64,000 bases of DNA, from assembly GCA_001566295.1 (NCBI GenBank), contig KQ964257.1:310001-374000 (forward strand), written 5' to 3'. The stretch comes from Microdochium bolleyi (taxonomy: Eukaryota; Ascomycota; Sordariomycetes; Xylariales; Microdochiaceae). Every line of letters begins with the position of its first letter. Within the stretch, counting starts at the first letter, position 1. The translations under genes were made by a program, and so were the position numbers. Positions 10,725 to 19,913 of this stretch are shown here, one piece after another. The notes beneath the pieces were generated by a model that had not been told where the DNA came from, made no database searches, and worked only from the letters and a program-made list of their open reading frames with translations.

Positions 10725-11326
10725 TCATCCCTGGTTGTAGTAGCAAAACCGAATCTCTGTGTTGAATGCAAGACCAGAGTGGTGATCTGTAGTGGCTAGG
10801 TACCATCGGCCCCAAAACACGGGCTCCTGGTCATTGTCCATGTCTGTGCTTGTAGCCAGGTCCTCGATCTCACCGCCACTTATCCTTTCATCAAAAGCGT
10901 CTTTGTATTTTTGATGCTTCTTTTCATACTCATCCCTATCATCCAGGGTGTGGTAAACTCCCGACAACACGCTGAATGGTCCGTACCCGTGTTCCATACC
11001 ATGACAGCGCAACGAGTCTGGCAGGAAGAATGTGCACCGCTCAGAAGCTTTGTTGGCACCGAATCCCCAGAGTCTGGAGATTTCGAGCATGTGTTGGTAG
11101 TATATCTGAACGCAAAAGAGTGGGCGTGTCGTACTGATATCGATTCAGGCTCTGTGGAGTTGACGCAGTAGAGGGGCTCCTCAATGGCCTTCCTCCAGAT
11201 CAAAAGTCTGAATTCCGTGAGGAGTTGCGGCAAGAGTGTGCACGTCATTACGGGTGAGCTGGTCTTGTCGATGTTTCTTGCCTTGATGTCTTTGGCTGAT
11301 ACCTCGTCGTGCCCGGCATGAGTCAT
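10725..11326 (-). pseudogene. Truncated, frameshifted 2EXR copy 2
   Basis: The N-terminal frame (from 11326) has a family start with AKDIK and LLTEFRLLIWRKAIEEPLYC. The C-terminal frame, open from 11144 to 10725, has RPLFCVQIYYQHMLEISRLW, CTFFLP, SLRCHGMEHGYGPF and the terminal IRFCYYNQG. The two parts are in different frames and lie only ~70 bp apart, where intact relatives have ~450 bp. The middle, including the CRESR segment, is therefore deleted and no intron can restore it. The N-terminus (VSAKDIKARNIDKTSSPV) resembles that of the next copy (VMTAKDISKKMTPTPM), which suggests a local duplication followed by decay. Either fragment could still be transcribed. Confidence 0.75.
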
Positions 11327-11685
11327 GTTGTAGGAGTTGTCGAGGCGTCTCAGTCGTGGCTCGCCAATGTTTATTTACTGGGTCTGTGTAATTGCGGAAG
11401 CTCCAAAAGGCGCCAGTCGAGGATCAATGAATATAGAGGACACCAGAAGTCTGAAGGTCTAGAGGTCTAGCGAATAGGACTGCCATACATCACGATCCTG
11501 GAATATATCTTGCAATATCATGAAATGAGACTTTTGTTTGGTCCCACTACAGATAATACACAACCTCCGCCCCCATTGTTCTGCGATGGCATTTGAGATG
11601 TCCATCGCGATGGGGTCCCCACGAAGCCTGACAGTACCATCATACCTCCCAGAGTTGCGTGCTGTGCGCCCAAATCCCAAAGCTT
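11327..11685. other. Spacer between 2EXR copies 2 and 3
   Basis: This short spacer would hold the promoter of the broken copy and the 3' end of copy 3. Nothing else is supported. Confidence 0.4.
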
Positions 11686-12561
11686 TCAAGCCGATCCGCC
11701 GTAGTAGAAAACCCGGAGGCTGATATCTGGAAGGGCACAGAATTGCTCCGCTAGGTTGTCGATGTGCAGCTCAACGTCGAGCGGCCCATGCCCAAGTATC
11801 TCGTCATGGCACCGCAGAGAGCTTGGCAGGAAAAATGTAAATGGTCCCCAGTTTTGATTGATGAACCTGTACCCAGCCTGGCGCAAGGCAACGTGGAGAT
11901 CCAGGTAGCTGTAGGATAGAGAGAGGAGTCGGCTACCACGAACCACCTGAGGTGTGCCATCGCGCAACCTGGCTGACTGGACAGACTCGTCGTGCAGCAC
12001 TACATTGGCCCCATCGACGTGGAATGCCGTGTTCTTCAGAAGCGTGGTCGGGCACTCCGCACGGAGCACCTCGCCGTAGGAAAGCAGGATGAAGTCGGTT
12101 TCGGGGTCGAACCAAGCAGGCGCAAACCTTTTCGAGAACTCCAAAACCTCGTCGTAGTCCTCACCGTCCTCATTCATGCTCAATTGCCTGTCCTGGGCAT
12201 TAAATCCCGTTATATGGTCGGTGTGAGAGAATCGCCGGCACGCAGCCAGGCGGCTCTCCCTGCACACCATGAACACAGTTGGGCACTTCCTTTCATGGCA
12301 GCAGGAGATCAACGAGCGGTCTACAATGGCAGAAGCTATGTTGTTGATCATCGCGATACATGTTTCGTGCTTTTGCGCTCCGATGTAGTAACGGGGTTCT
12401 TCAAGTGAAATCTCCCAGATGGTGAGTTTGAGCTCTGTGGGAAGCTGCAAGAAGAGCATGAAGTTAGAAGGACTATTGGCGGTCGAAGCTGTCATTGGTG
12501 TGGGCGTCATCTTTTTGCTGATGTCTTTGGCTGTCATTACATCGATCTCAGAGTTGGACAT
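11686..12561 (-). CDS. 2EXR-domain protein, copy 3
   Basis: A single exon encodes 291 residues. The 2EXR core runs from residue ~33: FMLFLQLPTELKLTIWEISL, EEPRYYIGAQKHETC, SCCHERK and FMVCRESRLAACRRF. The C-terminal part carries the cluster block FTFFLPSSLRCHDEILGHGPL and ends in the short VFYYGGSA. This is the most compact intact copy and a good reference for the family here. No signal peptide or membrane segment is visible, so a cytosolic or nuclear protein is likely. Function is unknown. It is most similar to the neighbouring pseudogene at its N-terminus. Confidence 0.8.
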   Translation of the reverse strand: MSNSEIDVMTAKDISKKMTPTPMTASTANSPSNFMLFLQLPTELKLTIWEISLEEPRYYIGAQKHETCIAMINNIASAIVDRSLISCCHERKCPTVFMVCRESRLAACRRFSHTDHITGFNAQDRQLSMNEDGEDYDEVLEFSKRFAPAWFDPETDFILLSYGEVLRAECPTTLLKNTAFHVDGANVVLHDESVQSARLRDGTPQVVRGSRLLSLSYSYLDLHVALRQAGYRFINQNWGPFTFFLPSSLRCHDEILGHGPLDVELHIDNLAEQFCALPDISLRVFYYGGSA

Positions 12562-13627
12562 GCTAGGCTGTTCACTGGAGGAGCTGAGCTGAGTGAATAG
12601 GCTGTTGTATGGTCCCTAGCCTTGCTGAGCATAGGAAGGCATGCCTGTATTTTGATATCTGCGTTGCTGAGAATGGTTGTCCGTGGTTATGTTGTGGTTT
12701 ATGGGAGGTTGAGATGGAGTGACTTAGACTGATCTGTGAGAGGAACGAGAACAATGAGCGTCTTGCCGGAGGTTACGGCCACTTCTTGGGCTAGATCCTA
12801 TTACGTCTTGTTGAATCCTCTGAAGCCACGGCGGACGAGGAACGCTTCACCAGGCCTTGTATGTGACTACGCAGACGGATCACGAGAGTGCAGTACTATG
12901 TACCGATGCGGGGACAATAACTCATGTTGCGATGTCATATAATTATCCTACCGGAGTGTTCCGGCGCAGATAGGAGAATTGTATCTGCAGCCGGTGATGA
13001 CAACCGCCATCCGTGTACCAATATGTCAGTTGACAATATCCTCCGAATGGTACGTTCAGTTTGTAGCCTTTGCCTCGTTCTGTCATGATCTTGGTCTAGT
13101 CACTGGTAAGCTGTGCGGAGTTCCCAAGTGCCACGTCAAATTGATACAGTGAGTAGCAAGTGCCTCGAAGAGTGTTTGTTCGAAATTTACTAGGCCACAA
13201 ATATTGTTTTCGTCGCATCGGCCAAAACAATCTCTCATCTCAACTAACCCTTGCGATGGCATTTGCTGAAAAGAAATACCACAGCACGCAGAGCTAGCTC
13301 ACTGTATGCCATACAAACCCCGAGCATTTTTTGAAATCTCAATGTTGATGACCTTTAACAGCTTTCGCAGTTTTTGGATGTTGCGGCCATAGAAGACGGT
13401 CTTGACATCATTCGCACAAAAATTCTTTCCTCTTCATCCCCGCAGCAGCCTGAACATGGAAGCTATGATGGTGTCTGTCTCCCCAAGCCAAGCGTTGGGA
13501 TCTTCAAGAATTCCAAGTAACATCACTTCCTGAGGATGCTACCATAGCGAACGCTGAAACGAAAATTCTCCATGGCCATTTGAAAGAGCCTTCAGAAGGT
13601 CGACGCGATTCCCCTGTGCCGTCGTGC
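12562..13627. other. AT-richer spacer between 2EXR copies 3 and 4
   Basis: This is the promoter side of copy 3. The segment 13302-13616, read on the minus strand, gives a 105-codon protein-like stretch with two in-frame stops; it may be a gene relic or chance. No intact gene is supported. Confidence 0.4.
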
Positions 13628-14533
13628 CTAAGTCCCACTTCCGTTCTTTACCTTATAGTAGCATAGCTGCACTCGACCGTCAAGCCGCATCTTCTTGCGC
13701 TTTCCATCTCCAGCCGTGCCCACGAGGACTGACCAAGCTGCGCGGTACTTTCTGTCCTGCCTGCTGCTGCTCGCCTTGGTGCTTGGACATGGAAGCCCAC
13801 AAGCTGCGAAAGTGAGAGGCAGCGGCCCGTGTCCCTGATCCGCGGCATGGCAACGCAGGAAGTCGGGTATGAAGATGGTATACGACTTGGCGCCGATATC
13901 GGCGGTCTCGCTCGCGGTGTTCCAGTCGAACCACTTTGCGTAGAAGTAGCTCACGGCATAAATGCGCAGAAGGATCCGCAGATGCTCTGGCTCCTCGGGA
14001 TACCCCCAAGGGACCAAAGATGCAAAGGAATGGTTGAATAATGCCAGGTTCTCCGCCGGAAGTAGCTGGCCATGGGGCGGAAGTGTGCTGTATGTAATGA
14101 ACATGGGGTGGTACGTGGTCAGGAGAATGTCAATCTTGGGGTTGAATAGTCGAGCGTACACGGGCACGCCAGCTCCTGGGCCGGGAAGGAGACCTCCTGC
14201 CTGCGAGGAAGCGGTGCGGTTTCTGCTGCGGAACCGGTAGAGTGCCACGCCCCTGCTCTCCCTGCTCGTGTAAAGCTGCACGGGCCAGACGCCGTGGTGT
14301 CTACAGTACACGAGACACGGATCCCAGGGGTACAGTGACATGATATTGCGACAGTTGTCGTGGAACTCGCAGTCGATAAGGATCCGTGGTTCTTCGATGG
14401 ACTTCTCCCAGATCAACTCCCTGAGTTCGAGAGGGAGGCGCAGAAAAGGCTTGAATCCTGCGGCCGCTTCGGTTGTCGTGATCGCCATTTGTGCACCTAT
14501 GGCTGACACAACGACAGGAGGGGAGGAGGGCAT
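13628..14533 (-). CDS. 2EXR-domain protein, copy 4
   Basis: A single exon encodes 301 residues. The core begins at residue ~27 with FKPFLRLPLELRELIWEKSI, then EEPRILIDCEFHDNC, VYCRHHG and YTSRESRGVALYRF. The shared C-terminal block is clear (YTIFIPDFLRCHAADQGHGPL), as is the terminal VQLCYYKVKNG. The linker before the terminus is basic (RQDRKYRAAW, GKRKKMRLDG), in contrast to the acidic linkers of copies 1 and 5. No introns are needed. Function is unknown. Confidence 0.8.
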   Translation of the reverse strand: MPSSPPVVVSAIGAQMAITTTEAAAGFKPFLRLPLELRELIWEKSIEEPRILIDCEFHDNCRNIMSLYPWDPCLVYCRHHGVWPVQLYTSRESRGVALYRFRSRNRTASSQAGGLLPGPGAGVPVYARLFNPKIDILLTTYHPMFITYSTLPPHGQLLPAENLALFNHSFASLVPWGYPEEPEHLRILLRIYAVSYFYAKWFDWNTASETADIGAKSYTIFIPDFLRCHAADQGHGPLPLTFAACGLPCPSTKASSSRQDRKYRAAWSVLVGTAGDGKRKKMRLDGRVQLCYYKVKNGSGT

Positions 14534-15213
14534 CCTGACTAATCGTCCAGAGAGGTGTGTCGCGTGGATCTGGCGACTATCTCCTGTGGCTGAGTTGGTA
14601 TTATCTTTCGAGCCTGGGTTCCTTCGCCGTGTCGGTGGTATGAAACCTTTATGTATGTCTCAAAGCTTGTGTAAAAGGTGATCGGAGATGCATACGCGAT
14701 CTGGGCCGAAGAAAAATGCGCTAGCGTACCAAGTAACTTTGTTTTCGGGAACACAGAACGAAGCAGGTCCCACGGCTCCATCGCCCAGAGGAGCTCCTAA
14801 GTTGGAACATGATGCGACGCAACGAAAGTTCTGCGATCCTGCCCATGGCATGGCCAACCTTGCTGCCCTTGAACAAAGACCAGCCGATGTTCTTTTTTTA
14901 TGGAATCCATCTTCCATGATCGGGAAAGAAGAGCTCGGGCCAGCATCCGGAGCCTGAAAACGTGAACGCATGCTTGGCGCTTCAATGCTGCTGATCTGAA
15001 AACGCATGTCATCAAGTCATGTTAAGGTGCTAAGGAGCAGCACCTTTGCATCAGCGTACACACCCTATGACAGCATATCTAAGTCAAAATTAATATCTGG
15101 AGCTATTTGCTAATTGTTCTGCGATAAAGCGTGAATATCAAAAAATGACAAGTTGTGGAAAGGCAGAGCCCGCCATTCTCATTCAGTGCTCACTGCCGCC
15201 CTCCTGTTCTGGA
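14534..15213. other. Spacer between 2EXR copies 4 and 5
   Basis: Promoter side of copy 4 and 3' side of copy 5. Overlapping short open frames on both strands look like chance. Nothing further is recognised. Confidence 0.4.
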
Positions 15214-16458
15214 TTACATGATCCTGTCATCCGGGTAGTCTCTAGACTCACCCTCGTCCACGCTGTAGTAGTAGATGTGGACGCTCCAGTATGAGTTCGG
15301 CAGCTCGATATCGAGGAACTCATCATGACCCCTGGGGAACTCTGTACACCATGGCGGTGGGTAATCCCAGTCGTTCCAGTCGTCATCGTCAACATCATAG
15401 TCATCGTCGTAGTCCCCGTCCTCATAGTCAGCCACCTGGTACGTCTCCTCGTCCTGCTCGTCCCTTATCTCGCTGTCCTCCCGAGACTCATCAATGTCAG
15501 TGGACTCGTCGGCTGAGAGACTCCCGTCGGTCCAGGTGTCTGCTATTATAGCCACCGGCGCGACATTGGACCACCACTCGTCGTAGAGCTGCTGTGGGGA
15601 GACAGGCCACTCTTCAACAAGACTGGGGAGCCCGACCTCTTGCTCATCAAGTCGCGCAGACCTCTTGGCTGCCTCGACGAGGTATCCAAGCCCGCACGCC
15701 TCCGCAGAGTACTCGAGCGGGCCGCGGCCGAGGTGCTCGTCGTGGCAGCGAAAGTCGGGCGGCGCGAAGATGACTGTCGGCTCAAACAACCCGGGCCCAT
15801 GACGGTAGACAAAATCGCGCTTCTTTTCCAGCACGTGGCGTTCCACCGCGTTGAAACGCACCACCCTGTCCCTCTCGGCGTCTGGGCACTTGCCGGCAGG
15901 CCCGCGGCCGCGGCGCCACTCGTGCCGGGGGTCGATGTGCAGCGCCACGTTCAGCACCGGCACGTCGGGGAGCTGGTGCGGCAGGTCTGGGAACATATCC
16001 AGGGGCTCCCGCGACGAGAGCACCATGTAGTCGACGGCCACGTTGAACATCCGGAACGGATCGTCCCGGACGTCCGGCCTTCCCGCCCCGACGTCCATCA
16101 GGCCGTGCGGTCCTAACCCCACGAACCGGCACTGAGCGACCAGCTGCCTGGCATCGCGGCTCGCGTGGAGCAGCGGCGGGACCGACCGGTCGTGGACGCA
16201 CGAGACGAGGCTCGGGTCCATGAGCTTGTGCAGGTCGCGCTTTACGATGGCGCAGATCTCGTGGGAACGGCAGTTGATGAGGAACCGGGGCTCCTCGACG
16301 GCCTTTTCCAGAATGGTCAGGCGCAGTTCGGCGGGGAGCGCGGGGAACAGGGTGAACCCTGATGGTGTGGCGGCGGGCGATGCGAGCTGAGCGGCTTCGT
16401 CGTGCCCCGAAGCCGTGGTGCCGGATTCTGGGGTGGCGTGGCCTTCGACGTGTGCCAT
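15214..16458 (-). CDS. 2EXR-domain protein, copy 5, with acidic insert
   Basis: A single exon encodes 414 residues, the longest copy. The core starts at residue ~35: FTLFPALPAELRLTILEKAV, EEPRFLINCRSHEIC, SCVHDRS and LHASRDARQLVAQCRF. CRESR is replaced by ASRDAR. The shared block reads PTVIFAPPDFRCHDEHLGRGPL. Between this block and the tyrosine-rich end (VHIYYYSVDEGESR) is a strongly acidic insert of ~100 residues (YEDGDYDDDYDVDDDDWND), absent from copies 3 and 4. The insert is in frame and continuous with the flanking blocks, so it is part of the protein rather than an unspliced intron. Confidence 0.8.
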   Translation of the reverse strand: MAHVEGHATPESGTTASGHDEAAQLASPAATPSGFTLFPALPAELRLTILEKAVEEPRFLINCRSHEICAIVKRDLHKLMDPSLVSCVHDRSVPPLLHASRDARQLVAQCRFVGLGPHGLMDVGAGRPDVRDDPFRMFNVAVDYMVLSSREPLDMFPDLPHQLPDVPVLNVALHIDPRHEWRRGRGPAGKCPDAERDRVVRFNAVERHVLEKKRDFVYRHGPGLFEPTVIFAPPDFRCHDEHLGRGPLEYSAEACGLGYLVEAAKRSARLDEQEVGLPSLVEEWPVSPQQLYDEWWSNVAPVAIIADTWTDGSLSADESTDIDESREDSEIRDEQDEETYQVADYEDGDYDDDYDVDDDDWNDWDYPPPWCTEFPRGHDEFLDIELPNSYWSVHIYYYSVDEGESRDYPDDRIM

Positions 16459-17877
16459 GGTTGGAGGTTGAAGTCTTGGTAGTGACGAGTCTCTTCTGTG
16501 TTCTTCGGATTTTCGTGATTGCCAGACGCTACGTTACGGAGTTTAAATCGCTAGAGCGACAGAATCGTGCTCCTCACTTCGGCGCACGCTGATCAAGAAG
16601 AGCCCAGCGTTTACATATGGTCGGTGGCCCTGGCAGCGAAGGTCCACAAAGGCACCGGAGAAAGCTAATGCACACTTGGACCACAACACAGAGGTAGTTG
16701 GGCTTCCTCACGGCGCGGTCAATGCGCCGGGGATTTCGAAGGAGTGAAACCGTTGTGACTGCCGTGCTCAAGTTATGACGACGCGAGTTTGTGACTAAAC
16801 CTGAGTGTGATTGGTGTCTGTACGGTCGCACGATCTGCCAGTTTCTTATGAGAAGCCGCAGTGCTGCATATACGACGTTCGAAAAATCCAGAAGTCCTGA
16901 TGCACGAGAGATGCCTAACAAGGTTCTTCGTTAAGGGTCGGATGTAGCTCCTATTTGTCTTGTTCCGCCCAAGAACTAATCTAGGACAGCGACGCCTGTT
17001 CAACACCGCAAGATCGTTTCCTGGAACCACGCGTTTCATGGTAAGCTGATCTAGACAGCAACACGCCAGGCTCGTGCGGTGCATTGCTCCCGAACCTAGC
17101 AAACTCTGCCTGTGGTCTAAGCCCTGCCCTCAAGCCTTCCGCGGTCCGACTGCGAACCTGAAGGTCTGACTTGGATATTGACCTGGATACTCACAGGGCA
17201 ATAAGATCCTGCATGGAGTTGCCCCCAAAGGTATTTCGGTCTTTGTTCTGTCAAGGCCAGCACAATGTTCCTGTACGGCCCTTTCAACATCTCAAGTTCA
17301 GAGTACTCTCCATCATAGTCTTCTTGGGGGGGTTTTATGTGCATAAAATTCCTTTTCCTTGTCTGGAATCTTAGATTTCACACCGGATTCATTTTTCCAC
17401 CTGACAGTCATGATGCTTACAAAGGGAGCCTTTGGAGATCAGCGAAAAGGGGCGCGCAATGCGCACCTCACTGGACGAGAAGAGGAGCGCATCGACGGCG
17501 GATCTCGCGTCTGATGGCTCGGTTGAATCTGTCCTATTGATGGCACTAACCAGCTCCACCACGATGCCCGTCGCGGGAAGAGAGAGAAATATCTATGAGG
17601 TCAGAGGCTCCTGTGCATCTTGTGCTTGCTGTAAGTAGCAGTCTAACAGCCCCTACATCAGTGAATTGTAATGCTTTTGTGTAGAACTAAACTGTGTTGC
17701 GCCCCTGACTACAACGCCATGTGCGCAGCAACCTGGCTTGTCGCGCAATTCTATCCGGGCCTGTCTAAACGAATTGCCAATGCTTGTCGAAGCGATCCAT
17801 GTCCTGATTCAGCGCTCGTTGTCAGTCCTTCATCCTTCTCGCCCCCCTCCTCTCACAAAAATCCCCGTTGTCGACAA
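16459..17877. other. Spacer between 2EXR copies 5 and 6
   Basis: A gene-poor, AT-richer spacer. A minus-strand frame at 17117-17344 looks faintly protein-like (EDYDGEYSELEMLKGPYRNI) but matches nothing I know, and I do not call it. No repeats or RNA genes are seen. Confidence 0.4.
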
Positions 17878-18825
17878 CTACAACCCTCGAGGTTCCTTGT
17901 CTTTGTCTCGCATATATGTCGTCCTTACGGAACAAGGCACGATCCAATCACCTTCTCCGTAGGCAAACATTACGTTCCTGTACTTTGAGAAGATCCTTCC
18001 AATTGCGCCGGACTTGATCAATCTTCGCAACGGCGACTGGAAAGACAGCATGCCTCCACGTGGGTCCTTGACAGGATACTCGTCCTGTGCGAAGGGAAAT
18101 GCCCCACCCCCGTGGCATTGCTTGCGGTGATTCGAGTTTCTGGGCAGGACCAGTGTGCAGGTCTCCAGAGTGGCGAGATCGTGGCCGTGGTGCGTCAGTC
18201 TGTTGTGAAACCTCTTGATTTCTGCCCAATGGTGGAAGAAGCATTCCGCTGCCCACTGTGCATCTGTTGTTTTGTCCGACTTGGGCTCCATGGCGAGCGA
18301 TGCCGGGAAGGCAATATGCTTGACACCTCGCTCTAGGATGACTGATAGGATTTCCGGGAGGAGAGGCATGAAGAAGTCGATGACGGTCCTCAGACGTGCC
18401 AAAGCCTTTTTGTTGTCAGCCAGCAACACGGGCTCCCGCGTGGGCCTGGAGCCGTACGACCTGGAAGCCACAGACTGGCTCTCTCTGCAGACGATGAAGA
18501 AGGGGCCCGGCGAGCTGTGGTGCCAGCAAGTGACTTGGCCCAAGCTGCGTGTCGTCTTTGCCATCATGTCGACGCATTCGGCATGTTCACGACCGCAAAC
18601 CACCAGAAGTGGGCAGTCGATGGCAGCTTCCCAGATTATCTGTCTCAGCTTAGGTGGCAGCCTGTTTAATGCAGCGAAACCGACGTTGGGGCTGTCTCTG
18701 GGCAATGGCGGGCACATGACGGCTTCTTGGATGTCAGAGTCGGACTCGGTCTCGTGGGACGCGCTGTAGCCGCTCAGAGTGGGACTGGGGGGCGTGCCCA
18801 CCGATCTCTGCCAGGGTCGTGCCAT
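17878..18825 (-). CDS. 2EXR-like protein, copy 6, divergent
   Basis: Read from the ATG at 18825, a single exon encodes 315 residues. The frame stays open 65 codons further upstream to 19020, but that part is Pro/His/Thr-rich and looks like leader. The core is present but diverged: FAALNRLPPKLRQIIWEAAI, DCPLLVVCGREHAEC and FFIVCRESQSVASRSYG. The EEPR motif is replaced by DCPL. The shared block is weak (CTLVLPRNSNHRKQCHGGGAF), and the end NVMFAYGEGDW replaces the YY motif. It is the farthest upstream and most distant member of the tandem set. Function is unknown. Confidence 0.72.
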   Translation of the reverse strand: MARPWQRSVGTPPSPTLSGYSASHETESDSDIQEAVMCPPLPRDSPNVGFAALNRLPPKLRQIIWEAAIDCPLLVVCGREHAECVDMMAKTTRSLGQVTCWHHSSPGPFFIVCRESQSVASRSYGSRPTREPVLLADNKKALARLRTVIDFFMPLLPEILSVILERGVKHIAFPASLAMEPKSDKTTDAQWAAECFFHHWAEIKRFHNRLTHHGHDLATLETCTLVLPRNSNHRKQCHGGGAFPFAQDEYPVKDPRGGMLSFQSPLRRLIKSGAIGRIFSKYRNVMFAYGEGDWIVPCSVRTTYMRDKDKEPRGL

Positions 18826-19913
18826 GGCTCCGCGAGACGTGTGCCTCGTGGATGTGCTGGTCGAGAGTGGCAGATGGATGGTGGTGTATTGATGCCTCGC
18901 GAAGTGATGATGGGGGTGATGCAAAGTGATGCCAAGTGGTTTGGGGGATGGTGGAGGGCCTGGGCAGACGATGTGCGCAGAGAGGCAAGAAGGCGCCGCC
19001 AGACTGCGTCGACATGGCAAGTGTCATCCAGTGTGGCATTCCTGCCGTTGCAGACATCTGACCTCAAGGTACATGCTGCTCAAAGGTGAAGGTACGCGTA
19101 GGGCAAGGAACATCTCGGGGGTCGCGAATGCTGATTGGCTGCACGCCCCCCTGAGTTGCCTCTTTCGGACATCCACGTCTGCCTGCTCTTTGCATCTTCA
19201 CAGTGCTCGACACCCTGCAGAAGCCGACAGTCACCTCGGAGCTGCGGTAAACTTGTGATGTTTTCCATTATTAGAAAGCCTTGATTGTCTAATCCGATGT
19301 CCCGCGACAGCTCAAGGGTGCCCCTCGTCCGTGTGTGTATGGGTGACCCGTCCGTGTGCACAAGACGCTACAAGTCCCCCATGACTCCTGTGCTTTCCTC
19401 CCGACAAAGGAACAGCGCCCACAGACTTACAAAAGGGCTGTTTCTCTTTACAATACATCATGTGTGAAACAAACAGTGCTCCGCAGATAAAGTGGACGAA
19501 GCACAATGATATTCCAGAAATTAGAACCCAGTGGTGAGAATGCAATTCCCGTGATGACCCCGTATAGAAAGAGAAAGATGACCGCCGGCTCCGAATGCTG
19601 CAATTTTAGTGTGGTGTTATCGCGCTTTTGGTGGGCGTGGTAGCTGCAGCAACAGTCGCGTTGTTTCTGCCAGTCTGCGTCTTCGGAGCAAGCTGCGCCA
19701 AAGGCTGGTGTTACGGAAAAAGATAGAGAACGAACTGGTCAGGGATGGGGAGGCTCAACACCGACGCGCCTGAGCGTGACCCAAATACAGTCGCAGTCTC
19801 GCCAAACGCTGCTACAACAGCCGTCAGTTGAAATTACAGAACCCTGCAGAAAGAAATATCGCCACTCACCTCGTGAGCTAGCCAGCCAGCCAGTCAGGGC
19901 AGTCTAGCCCTCC
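18826..19913. other. Upstream of copy 6 / downstream of the ankyrin-like gene
   Basis: Contains the promoter of copy 6 and the 3' UTR of the next minus-strand gene. The 14-mer AAGGTACGCGTAGG at 19089-19102 recurs exactly at 23478-23491. No gene is supported. Confidence 0.4.
19089..19102. repeat. Recurring 14-mer AAGGTACGCGTAGG, copy A
   Basis: An exact 14-base match to 23478-23491, with a one-base-shorter relative at 35342-35354. All are intergenic. GTAC and ACGCGT palindromes make up its centre. It could be a regulatory site or a scrap of a dispersed repeat. Confidence 0.4.

Noticed and set aside
10880..11326. Intact 148-residue protein from the N-terminal frame of 2EXR copy 2
   Set aside because: After the EEPLYC segment the frame no longer matches the family, while the matching sequence continues in another frame; it is better read as a pseudogene.
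13302..13616. Minus-strand protein-like stretch (EVMLLGILEDPNAWLGETDT) with two in-frame stops
   Set aside because: It faintly recalls Ulp1-type proteases, but the match is a few residues only. An open-looking stretch in AT-rich spacer DNA can be chance, so I do not call a pseudogene.
18826..19020. N-terminal 65-codon extension of 2EXR copy 6
   Set aside because: The extension is Pro/His/Thr-rich like untranslated leader; the ATG at 18825 in a GCCATGGC context begins the part comparable to the other copies.
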